IMG/VR virus record: IMGVR_UViG_3300022821_000013
Coordinates: 1-64,000 of that record
Length of the DNA stretch: 64,000 nucleotides
Strand: one strand, 5' to 3'
Origin: a virus
This document shows, in pieces, positions 51,301-58,802 of the stretch (position 1 is the stretch's first letter; every line of letters begins with the position of its first letter). The translations under genes were made by a program, and so were the position numbers. The notes under the pieces were generated by a model that worked only from the letters and a program-made list of their open reading frames with translations, had not been told where the DNA came from and ran no database searches.

Positions 51301-52353
51301 AATCTCAGCTAATTCTCGTATAGGAACACTATTTCTACCATCTGCAACCGCAACTAATGTATCCCCAGTCACACATGGATTTGTACTTACATCTCCAAAA
51401 CCATATTCTTTATAACAATTACCAATTGATTCAGATAACATTTTATCCCAAAACATTACTCCTGGTTCTGCACTATTCCAAGCATTATGAATTATTTTAG
51501 ACCATATATCCCTTGCTATTATTTTATTTCTTAATTCAGTCCCATCATTATATTTAAAAACTAAATCATAACATATTTTATTCTCTAATTCATCAAGTTT
51601 AGTCTGTTCTGAATCAGTTATATCTAATTTATCACGTAACGTTTTATATAAATCTACATCTTCTTGGTTTGTTCGTTTGACAATAAACATAAATTCATCT
51701 AACATTTTAACTGATACATTAGCACCAGTTACCTTACCACTTTCCATTTTAGCATCTATAAAATCACCTACATCTGGATGCGAAACCAAAATAGATAGCA
51801 TAAGTGCACCTCTCCTACCATCTTGACCAACTTCCCTTGTAGAATTTGAATATCGTTCCATAAATGGAACTACACCTGTGGATGTTTTAGCTGAATTGTT
51901 CACAGGGCTATGTTTGGGTCTTATATGAGATAAATCATGACCAACCCCAGCTCTCCTCTTCATTAGATGTACTTGTTCTTCATCTATTTTAAGTATAGAT
52001 CCATATGAATCTTCATCATTACCAATAACAAAGCAATTACTTATACTTATAGTTTGTAAATCATTTCCTATGCCAAACATAGGACTTCCTTGTGGGATTA
52101 TATATTTAAATCTATCAAATAAATTGAAATAAAAAGCTGAATCCTTCGCATTTGGATATTTATTATCGATTCTAGAAATTTCATCCGATAACCTCCAATG
52201 CATATTTTCTGGATTTAACTCATAATAAATATTATCTTTATTCAATGAATATTTCGAAATCCAAGTTGTGGCTGAAATATCTTCATTGTTAAAATAGTTT
52301 TTTGTACTTTCTAATAAATCATCGTATGAATATGTATTCTGACTTATATCCAT
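48304..52353 (-). CDS. Class II (B12-dependent) ribonucleotide reductase with intein
   Basis: The 1349-residue precursor reduces ribonucleotides to deoxyribonucleotides after splicing to ~887 residues. Extein motifs are NSAEPGVMFWD, CGEIVLPPYDSCRLTALNL, MTQTSSGVEPVFLVSYRRRR, GCKGCTIYRDGSRSG and a C-terminal zinc ribbon CSECKS..CLTCLDCGSSKCG, all typical of NrdJ-type enzymes. An intein interrupts TNP/CGEI. The gene is followed by a strong terminator and preceded by a TATATTTATC motif. Confidence 0.9.
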   Translation of the reverse strand: MDISQNTYSYDDLLESTKNYFNNEDISATTWISKYSLNKDNIYYELNPENMHWRLSDEISRIDNKYPNAKDSAFYFNLFDRFKYIIPQGSPMFGIGNDLQTISISNCFVIGNDEDSYGSILKIDEEQVHLMKRRAGVGHDLSHIRPKHSPVNNSAKTSTGVVPFMERYSNSTREVGQDGRRGALMLSILVSHPDVGDFIDAKMESGKVTGANVSVKMLDEFMFIVKRTNQEDVDLYKTLRDKLDITDSEQTKLDELENKICYDLVFKYNDGTELRNKIIARDIWSKIIHNAWNSAEPGVMFWDKMLSESIGNCYKEYGFGDVSTNPCVTGDTLVAVADGRNSVPIRELAEIGEDVPVYSVDPITGKVDIKMGRNPRLTVNDRQILKITLDDGSSIKTTTNHKFLLYDGTKIEAKDLKCGDSLMRFTKRSERISKNNTNPYYRINTNTKDSTIDKLFEHKLIAKYNNPELWSEKYNANKVNGWVNGGLVVHHKDYNGLNNSPDNLEIMTFREHAKYHADNDTQGEKNGKYSGFTNEDIKEYALDLTSTLRRRFSYKEWSTFAKSKGIPQSLSKWRVDTLGYDLNDLSVWAANKLGFGEYNDVDPRVVKTLHKGMDLNLDVFIDTGKVYINKKCENCNSEFHTTYDAKESTFCSRKCSTLNSWSKPDNSNLNGLRRQASDTKIKHKDLQIKIYSDLKFELDRTPLKVEWEERCKTNNIPFRFGPNSPFKTYKELKYKSIDYNHKVKSVEIYGYEDVYNITVDDNHTLAFITDIKENSIGHNNMIGVFTAQCGEIVLPPYDSCRLTALNLYSYVKNPFTKHAEFDWELFDEHSKYIMRIMDNIVDLELEKIDSILEKINLDPEDINTKQTEIDLWTKIKYKCEMGRRTGIGVTGEGDMLAAMGLIYGTPPATEFSVEVHKRYAINVFRESVQLAKDRGNFPIWDWDIEKDNPFINRILESDPSIKDDLLKYGRRNIGLLTIAPTGTVSMMTQTSSGVEPVFLVSYRRRRKINPTDRNTRVDFVDELGDKWMEFNVFHHKFIDWFFYNQNDIRSNITNDVISESWDYNQCKEYLVGLDENTINIIISMSPYYKATSNDVNWVEKVKMQGEIQKWVDHSISVTVNLPNDIDEDTVDKIYLTAWESGCKGCTIYRDGSRSGVLISNNDTKIDLFEDTKAPKRPKTINCDVIHFTSNGTKWFGFVGLYNDKPYELFTIPVDNIDFNLNNVTNGWIERTKINGKSEYIFIYMKGDDRITTIDLKMYGIKEFDDVSRIVSAILRHGMPIKYVVDLLDGLNLDGDIITSWKSGVKRILKRYINDLEVVTGHECSECKSTNLAYQDGCLTCLDCGSSKCG
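49990..51375 (-). mobile_element. Intein with HNH homing endonuclease in the RNR
   Basis: The 462-residue insertion starts at Cys327 with CVTGDTLVAVADG (block A), has TTTNHKFLLYDG (block B), and ends YNITVDDNHTLAFITDIKEN then GVFTAQ before the +1 Cys of CGEIVL. The last intein residue is Gln rather than the usual Asn. The middle carries an HNH nuclease (VVHHKDYNGLNNSPDNLEIM) and a CxxC...CxxxC zinc motif (CENCNSEFHT, FCSRKC). Removal restores STNP-CGEIVLPP, the normal RNR sequence. Confidence 0.9.
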
Positions 52354-52387
52354 TAATTAACCTCTAAATTTTAAAATTATACTTATC

Positions 52388-52412
52388 GTGGATAGATAAA
52401 TATAGTCAAATT
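52388..52412 (-). promoter_or_regulatory. Possible late promoter (TATATTTATC class)
   Basis: Minus-strand GACTATATTTATCTATCC precedes the RNR start by ~45 bases. It lacks the TAAGTTTG box and fits the second motif class. Confidence 0.35.
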
Positions 52413-53783
52413 TCAATAACGTGCAGAATGTTTTATTTTATCATTAAATGTAGTTCTTGCATTCCGTTTTAAGTTGTTTAATTTCGTAGTTTCATTATTA
52501 ATATCAGCTTCTCCTGTTGAATTTATCAATCCATTTTCAAGAACAAAATCAAAATCTACTAAGAATTTATCCTTACCAAATCTATTTTTGATATTCCATA
52601 ATCTACCTACTTCTTCTTCTTCTTCATTTCTATTCCAAGAAAATACAATATCACATATATCAATCTTACCAATATGCTCCTTAACATGGTATTCTTTGAT
52701 TACATCTGATTTCATACCTTCTCTGTTTGATTGCGTCACTATAACAACAGGAATATCATAATCCGTAGCTATAGCCTTACACCCTTTATATATAGCATCC
52801 AAATTAACAGCTTCACCATTACTAGTTAGTAAATCTGGATAATCTAATATTACTATATTAGGTTTTATGTTCTTTTGAATTTTAGTTTCTATGTTGGAAC
52901 GTATCATAGCTATTGTAGCTTGTCCAGGTGAATAATATGTTAAGTCAATATTACCCTTTATAGATTGAATTGTATTGATGAATTGTATTTTATTCTCATC
53001 TTCATCTGGTAATCGCATTATAGCCTCTATCTCTGAATCTTCTAATGTAGTTGTTATAATATCATATCTACGACCAACATAGTCAGTTGATAACTCTAAC
53101 GTATAATGAGCAACTCTATATCCATTCATAGACGCATATTGACCTATATCACATAATAACCAAGATTTACCTCTACCAGACGCACCTATAAACATAGTTA
53201 ATGAACCAGATGGTAAACCACCCTTTATTTTATCATTTACATGTTTCCAACGTGTTGGTATAGATGATAATTTGTCTTCTTTATATCTATTATGTATATC
53301 TTCTTTATAATCGACATCATCATCATTTATATTACCAGCTACCATAGCTTTACCTATGATATTGAATATCTCTTCGAATTTTTTCTCTTCTAATAAATCA
53401 GCTGATTTCCATAATGCAAGTGTCATGTTAGCATTAACACAAAATTTTAATGTATCATCTTTGATATATTGTAAGTCTGGAGCTGTATAATATTCTTTTA
53501 TTGATAATATTGATTTTTTTACTTGCGTCTTAAATTGTTCATTTTCTTCTTTATTTAATTCATTGGCTAAAAATGATATATTTGGTATATTTTTATACTT
53601 CTCATAATAACCATTTATTAATTTTAATACCCATTGTAATGAATCACTATCCAAATAATTATATTTTAGTATAGGTAACACCTTCTTAGCATATGATGCA
53701 TCAGTTAATATAGATGATATTATCTTCTCTTGAAATTCAAGATCATATTCTAGTTTAAGTGTTAATTCATTTTGTTCAGACAT
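52413..53783 (-). CDS. Replicative DNA helicase, DnaB-like (gp41-like)
   Basis: The 456-residue protein unwinds DNA at the fork. The N-terminal domain is helical; GGLPSGSLTMFIGASGRGKS (Walker A) falls at ~194-207 and IVILDYPDLLTSNGEAVNLD is Walker B. VTQSNREGMKSD and DICDIVFSWNRNEEEEE follow as in DnaB. A longer frame reaches 53801. I chose the ATG at 53783 because the promoter -7 box at 53814-53821 places the transcript start almost on the earlier ATG. Confidence 0.87.
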   Translation of the reverse strand: MSEQNELTLKLEYDLEFQEKIISSILTDASYAKKVLPILKYNYLDSDSLQWVLKLINGYYEKYKNIPNISFLANELNKEENEQFKTQVKKSILSIKEYYTAPDLQYIKDDTLKFCVNANMTLALWKSADLLEEKKFEEIFNIIGKAMVAGNINDDDVDYKEDIHNRYKEDKLSSIPTRWKHVNDKIKGGLPSGSLTMFIGASGRGKSWLLCDIGQYASMNGYRVAHYTLELSTDYVGRRYDIITTTLEDSEIEAIMRLPDEDENKIQFINTIQSIKGNIDLTYYSPGQATIAMIRSNIETKIQKNIKPNIVILDYPDLLTSNGEAVNLDAIYKGCKAIATDYDIPVVIVTQSNREGMKSDVIKEYHVKEHIGKIDICDIVFSWNRNEEEEEVGRLWNIKNRFGKDKFLVDFDFVLENGLINSTGEADINNETTKLNNLKRNARTTFNDKIKHSARY

Positions 53784-53813
53784 ACATCTCCTTGTTCGCA
53801 ATTATTATAATTA

Positions 53814-53846
53814 CAAACTTACACAATAATATTTAAAAATGCAAAT
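53814..53846 (-). promoter_or_regulatory. Bacteroidota-type phage promoter
   Basis: Minus-strand TTTG, 20 bases, TAAGTTTG, upstream of the helicase gene and overlapping the end of the 5'-3' exonuclease gene spacing. Confidence 0.75.
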
Positions 53847-53847
53847 T

Positions 53848-54864
53848 TTATTTTTTAGATAGTATAGAATCTAATCTTACGAATGATCTATTTATCCAAT
53901 TGTCGAATTGAAAGAATGATTTTGTCACTCCATCATTTATAATTAGTTCTCTAAGTTTAGTAGAGTTAAGTCGATTACTATATTTTATTTCTGTGAATAG
54001 GTTTCTTATCGTCATAACAGACTTAACATCTATTATTGGTTCCGATAAATCCATCATATCCAAGTTACGCTCAAATAAATCCAAACTATTATTCATTTTA
54101 TTAAATGTTTTATCATCTAAATTAGTAGCAAATTCCTCTATTCCAACTCTATTAGGGCTTTTAAGGAATGAAAATGATTTTTTCATAGTTTCTTTTCCTA
54201 TACCTTTAACTCCTTTTAAATTATCAGATATATCACCTATTATAGCTTTATAATAAACAAAGTTTTTAGGTGTACAATTGAATGTATTTATAACATGTTC
54301 TTTATTTATAAGAATCTTGGTAGTTGGATTAAAAACATTACATTTATCAGGTTCTATCAATTGATAAAAATCTTGATCTGTAGATACAATAACACATTTT
54401 TTATATTCTAACTTCGTTGCTATATATGCAATCGTATCGTCAGCTTCTATATTATCAATTGAGATTATAGTAACTGGTAAATTATATAGATAATCTATTA
54501 ATCGTTTAAATTGTAGTATCATTGATTCTTCTTCATCAACACCCTCAGACGTTTCCTCTCGATTGTAGCGTTTTATTTTGCCTCTGTTAGCTTTATACCC
54601 AGAATACATCTTCTTACGTCTGTTAGAGCCACCAACACCATCAAAGACTATAACTACTCTTGATGGTGCTAAGGTTCTAATCATATATTCTAAAGATATT
54701 AAGAATCCCACATACCCACCTACATAATAACCATTATCATTTATCTGTGATGCCTTTATAAAACACGCTTTGTATCTATTGGTACCATCTAATATAAGAA
54801 CATTGTCATTTAATTCAGTTGATATGTCAAGTCCGTTAGGTAATAATATATCTTTAATCGTCAT
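53848..54864 (-). CDS. 5'-3' exonuclease / flap nuclease (T4 RNase H-like)
   Basis: The ~338-residue protein removes RNA primers or flaps. VLILDGTNRYKACFIKA, RVVIVFDGVGGSNRRKKMYS, DNIEADDTIAYIATKLE, IVSTDQDFYQL and IIGDISDNLKGVKGIGKET carry the acidic metal ligands and the helix-hairpin-helix. I prefer the ATG at 54864, which overlaps the UvsX stop by 11 bases; a start at 54897 would overlap further. Confidence 0.87.
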   Translation of the reverse strand: MTIKDILLPNGLDISTELNDNVLILDGTNRYKACFIKASQINDNGYYVGGYVGFLISLEYMIRTLAPSRVVIVFDGVGGSNRRKKMYSGYKANRGKIKRYNREETSEGVDEEESMILQFKRLIDYLYNLPVTIISIDNIEADDTIAYIATKLEYKKCVIVSTDQDFYQLIEPDKCNVFNPTTKILINKEHVINTFNCTPKNFVYYKAIIGDISDNLKGVKGIGKETMKKSFSFLKSPNRVGIEEFATNLDDKTFNKMNNSLDLFERNLDMMDLSEPIIDVKSVMTIRNLFTEIKYSNRLNSTKLRELIINDGVTKSFFQFDNWINRSFVRLDSILSKK

Positions 54865-56020
54865 CAATACCTTTCTGATATGATACGGTTTCGTCATTCT
54901 CTACATCAGGTGCAGTCTTGTTAGTATAAGCCATAATATATCTATCAGCTATCTTATCCTTTAGTTCATCTAATAGACCATTTTCACCAGTGAATATATC
55001 AGTAAAGTCTTTTTTCTGGAATCGAATCTCTTCACCAGAATTGGATTTGTAATCATAATAAGCTCCAGCCGATTTAACTATCTTATATGCTTTAGCTACT
55101 TTAAGAATAGAACCAACTTCATCAATACCAGACATAAAGTATAAATCAAATAATTCTGTTTTTTCAGGTGGACCAAGTCTATTTTTCTTAATAGAAAACT
55201 TAACATTTTTACCTATCTTTTGTTCTAAACCATATTTATCAGTTTGTTTTAAAGTTCCAATTGTCTGTAACCTAACTTTTACTGATGAATGGAAGTCGAT
55301 TGCTTTACCACCACTAGTTATATACTTATCTTGTCCTGGCATAGCACCTATATTAACTCTAAGTTGGTTGGTAGCTATAAAAGTTATTACTTCTCTACCA
55401 AATACATTAGTTAGTTTACGCATAGCTTTAGATAATATAATTGGTTTTGATGTTGCATATCCCTCTTTTCCAAATCCAGATGATAACTCTTCTGGTGTGG
55501 ATGCCCCCATAACACTATCAAGTATTATAACAACTGGTATATCCTTGTCTCTAGATCTTATATCAACTATAACAGTTTCTATAATATCAAAAATAGTTTC
55601 TAAATCATCTTGTTCTATATGCAACCAATTTTTATTAAAATCAATACCACATACCTTACCAAAATATTCTGGTAAGAAAGAGTGTTCTGTATCTATATAG
55701 ATAGCCATCCCACCCATTGCTTGTACCGACGCTAATATATGAGCTGATAATAGAGTTTTACCTGATTGTTCTAATCCTGTAAGTTCTATTATTCTACCAG
55801 CTGGCATACCACCATATCTATTATTTGAAATTGCAAGATCAAGAATAAAATTACCAGTTGATATATAATATGGAACAGTTCCACTATCTAAGAAGTCATC
55901 TGGTAGTTTGTACGCTACATCATAACCAAGTTTTTTACTGAACTTGGTGTTGAGACTGTCAGCTAATACGGATCCAAGATCTGGCATTTCCATAATTTCT
56001 TTTTCTTTCTTCTTTGCCAT
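54854..56020 (-). CDS. UvsX/RecA-like recombinase
   Basis: A 388-residue strand-exchange protein: ELTGLEQSGKTLLSAHI (Walker A at 82-89), MAIYIDTEHSF, PVVIILDSVMGASTPEE (Walker B), TFIATNQLRVNIGAMPGQDK (loop 1/2 region) and ITSGGKAIDFHSSVKVRL. The C-terminal acidic tail is typical. It lies between the SSB and the exonuclease, as in recombination-dependent phage replication. Confidence 0.9.
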   Translation of the reverse strand: MAKKKEKEIMEMPDLGSVLADSLNTKFSKKLGYDVAYKLPDDFLDSGTVPYYISTGNFILDLAISNNRYGGMPAGRIIELTGLEQSGKTLLSAHILASVQAMGGMAIYIDTEHSFLPEYFGKVCGIDFNKNWLHIEQDDLETIFDIIETVIVDIRSRDKDIPVVIILDSVMGASTPEELSSGFGKEGYATSKPIILSKAMRKLTNVFGREVITFIATNQLRVNIGAMPGQDKYITSGGKAIDFHSSVKVRLQTIGTLKQTDKYGLEQKIGKNVKFSIKKNRLGPPEKTELFDLYFMSGIDEVGSILKVAKAYKIVKSAGAYYDYKSNSGEEIRFQKKDFTDIFTGENGLLDELKDKIADRYIMAYTNKTAPDVENDETVSYQKGIDDD

Positions 56021-56023
56021 ATA

Positions 56024-56920
56024 TTACTTGTTCTTATTAAATAATGCCTTAAAATTAGCATTGTCTGTTTTAGGTTTTACATCTTCAGTTTTTGGTTTTG
56101 GTTCTTCGGTTTTTTCTTTGGTTGTAACCACAACTGGTTTTATAACTGGTTTCTCAACTTCTTCGATTTCTGTTTTTGGTTCTGGTTCAGATGTTACTTC
56201 TGAGTTATCAGATGTTTCCTCAGATAGATAACAATCTAATATTCTTAATAACTCTGCTTCCGATTCATATTGAAAATTGTCTTTTAATGATGGTTGGTTC
56301 ATTATTAATTCAATATCATCTTCCGTAAGTTGAGTCACTTTTTGTTTAAGTAATATAGTTGTTGTATTGTCACTATTCATTTTAACATTTAACGCATGCC
56401 CATTATCTGGATCTAAAATATCACCTAATTCATCTGGTTCAGCCAAAAATGCACAAATCTGTTTGAATGTTCCGTATGGATAAGACCATAATTTTAACTC
56501 ATTACCTGCACTTGTTTCATGTAAAACAAATGAGAAATATCTAGATTTTCCCTCTAATGGTTGTAAGAAGTTCTTAACTTGTTCATCATCTAAATTATCA
56601 GCATATTGAGTTCTTAATTCAAAGAACATAGTGATAATTGGATCTGGTTCTCCAAATGTCATAGGAGATACAATTTTCTTAAAGTTACCTTGAAAATAAT
56701 CTTTTAATGGAAAATGTTGTTTAACCTCTATAATTGGGTATCCATTTTCAACTGCAATTCCTATATCATTACCCTCTGTAAACGGAACTAATTTAACCGT
56801 TTGGCTTTTTTCTTTTGATGGTTTGAAGTAGCTAATTTTGTTCTTTTTAGAACCACCACCACTTAGTCTATTTCTGATCAATGCTGGATCAACATTGAAT
56901 TTTAATCCTGGTGTACTCAT
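56024..56920 (-). CDS. Single-stranded DNA-binding protein (gp32-like)
   Basis: The 298-residue protein starts with a basic N-terminus (RNRLSGGGSKKNKISYFKPS), has an OB-like core with LVPFTEG.. and an LWSYPYGTFKQICAFL segment, and ends in a long acidic tail (EPKTEIEEVEKP to FKALFNKNK) as SSBs have for partner binding. The CxxC zinc of T4 gp32 is absent. Context next to UvsX supports the call. Confidence 0.75.
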   Translation of the reverse strand: MSTPGLKFNVDPALIRNRLSGGGSKKNKISYFKPSKEKSQTVKLVPFTEGNDIGIAVENGYPIIEVKQHFPLKDYFQGNFKKIVSPMTFGEPDPIITMFFELRTQYADNLDDEQVKNFLQPLEGKSRYFSFVLHETSAGNELKLWSYPYGTFKQICAFLAEPDELGDILDPDNGHALNVKMNSDNTTTILLKQKVTQLTEDDIELIMNQPSLKDNFQYESEAELLRILDCYLSEETSDNSEVTSEPEPKTEIEEVEKPVIKPVVVTTKEKTEEPKPKTEDVKPKTDNANFKALFNKNK

Positions 56921-56935
56921 CGTAACGCCTTTATT

Positions 56936-58135
56936 TTAATTTAAAAAATACAAATTTTGATAATCATTTCCAACTTTTATAGTTGTATTATAAATACAAG
57001 ATATTAATTTATTTATATCATGTAATAAATCTTCACCATCATTTAAATCATAATCAAATAAGAAACTATCATATGTATATAATATTAATTTTGTATTACT
57101 ATATTGTAGTCTCTTTATTATATTATTCATTATAATCGCATTATGCTCTGATTCAAATGATTGTATAAAATAATTAAATAGTTTCTTTGGTGTTGGGTTA
57201 TCTATATATTCTATATAAATCTTTCGTTTAAAGAAAAATGTAGTTATATATCCATCCATAACAAAGGAAGTATATAATTGTCTAATATATTTATTCATTT
57301 TATTTGTGAACGTGTTATCTATATCATGCTCACCGTATAAAATCTTAAAATTTATTTTTTTTGATTGTTCATACTGTTCGTCAGTCAAAACATCAGTATT
57401 AAAATATTCAATTCCTAAATTATAATGTATATTGTCATTATAATCATAATCATAGCCAATTAAATCTGATATTATCTTCATATGAAATGATACATAGTCA
57501 AATTGTATTAATTTACCATTATCAAATCTAGATTTGATTTTATTACGTTCTCCGTTCTTCTTAGATATAGCCATCAAATTCATATTATCAATTACATTAC
57601 TAGGTCTTCCAGCAACGTTATAATATGTCATATTAGAATATATTATATCTTCATTATACAAAATACCACTATTATTTATATGATGTATAACGTTATTAAT
57701 TGTATCATGATATTCTATAAAATCATTAGTTATATCATTAAATTTTATATATGATATAGCATCAAGTATCTTATTTTCTATAATATAAATCGGAATTAAA
57801 TAATAACATTCATCACCATAAAATAACTTGTCTTTTTTGAATATATCATCTATACTCAATGTATTGGCATAATTATAATATACATATGTATTTAAATCTA
57901 TAAAAATATTATTTACTTCTGATTTGTATTCATATTTAATAATATATTTACATTTAAAATCTGAGATATTGAATTTAATATTATAATCTATGTGATTAAC
58001 ACCTATTAAATATATAGAACTATCATCTAAATTATATAAACATACAAACGCATTATCTATAAAAAAATACAATACAAATTTATCATGTAAATCGTTTATA
58101 CAATTTACATATTCATCTTGACTACAAATTATCAT
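56936..58135 (-). CDS. Divergent family A DNA polymerase-like protein
   Basis: The 399-residue protein has palm-like motifs. LIQFDYVSFHMKIISDLIG corresponds to motif A (DYSQIELR). EQSKKINFKILYGEHDI corresponds to motif B. KLILYTYDSFLFDYDL corresponds to motif C (HDE), with Tyr-Asp-Ser in place of His-Asp-Glu. There is no evident exonuclease domain. It may be a small accessory polymerase or an inactive relative. The window already has a full family B polymerase. Confidence 0.55.
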   Translation of the reverse strand: MIICSQDEYVNCINDLHDKFVLYFFIDNAFVCLYNLDDSSIYLIGVNHIDYNIKFNISDFKCKYIIKYEYKSEVNNIFIDLNTYVYYNYANTLSIDDIFKKDKLFYGDECYYLIPIYIIENKILDAISYIKFNDITNDFIEYHDTINNVIHHINNSGILYNEDIIYSNMTYYNVAGRPSNVIDNMNLMAISKKNGERNKIKSRFDNGKLIQFDYVSFHMKIISDLIGYDYDYNDNIHYNLGIEYFNTDVLTDEQYEQSKKINFKILYGEHDIDNTFTNKMNKYIRQLYTSFVMDGYITTFFFKRKIYIEYIDNPTPKKLFNYFIQSFESEHNAIIMNNIIKRLQYSNTKLILYTYDSFLFDYDLNDGEDLLHDINKLISCIYNTTIKVGNDYQNLYFLN

Positions 58136-58734
58136 TATCTATAAAATTGTAATAAATTACTTAAATATGATGTTATACCATTAAAATCAAGTTCTGTATT
58201 AATTAATACACGTTTATTGGTTTCATACACACCACTTTCCAATCTAACACCATTAGAATTAAATTTATCATGTTTTATACCTGATATTTTCCATTTCAAT
58301 GTAGTTAATTTATGAATTACACTATAAAAATTACTTGTATTATTATTCAATATATTATAATCAGTTTCAGATATTTCAGATATTGGTGCTGATATATCGT
58401 TTCTGCGTTTCATAAAATATCTATTAATATATCCAATATTATAATCATCGTCATCTGGAAATGGTGAATATGGACTAATAGATATATTATCGTAATATGA
58501 ATCAAACATACCATTACTAGCATTTCTATATTCAATTATAGAATTATCCAATTGTGATAATAATTTAACGGATCTACCACCTATGTATGATGGTAATGAA
58601 TATAGCTCACCAGTTACATATCTATGATACCAACCAATATATTCTTCGGTTGATGAATCATAAATTAATTCACCGCCTCTGGTATAAAGACCTTTTTCAA
58701 TTTCATTGTCCGAGTAGGATAATCTGTTTCTCAT
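58135..58734 (-). CDS. Hypothetical virion-associated protein
   Basis: A 199-residue protein with EKGLYTRGGELIYDSSTEEY, then IGWYHRYVTGELYSLPSYIG near the N-terminus, a pattern of a small conserved protein next to baseplate genes in T4-like marine phages. The rest is helical. Its role is not known; a baseplate component is likely from context. Confidence 0.6.
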   Translation of the reverse strand: MRNRLSYSDNEIEKGLYTRGGELIYDSSTEEYIGWYHRYVTGELYSLPSYIGGRSVKLLSQLDNSIIEYRNASNGMFDSYYDNISISPYSPFPDDDDYNIGYINRYFMKRRNDISAPISEISETDYNILNNNTSNFYSVIHKLTTLKWKISGIKHDKFNSNGVRLESGVYETNKRVLINTELDFNGITSYLSNLLQFYR

Positions 58735-58768
58735 ATAATATTCATCTATTATGTTAAATAATAATATA

Positions 58769-58801
58769 CAAACTTAACTAAAAGAAATTACATTACCAAA
58801 T
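58769..58801 (-). promoter_or_regulatory. Bacteroidota-type phage promoter
   Basis: Minus-strand TTTG, 20 bases, TAAGTTTG. It separates the virion block from the replication block and drives the 199-residue gene and those after it. Confidence 0.75.
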
Positions 58802-58802
58802 T

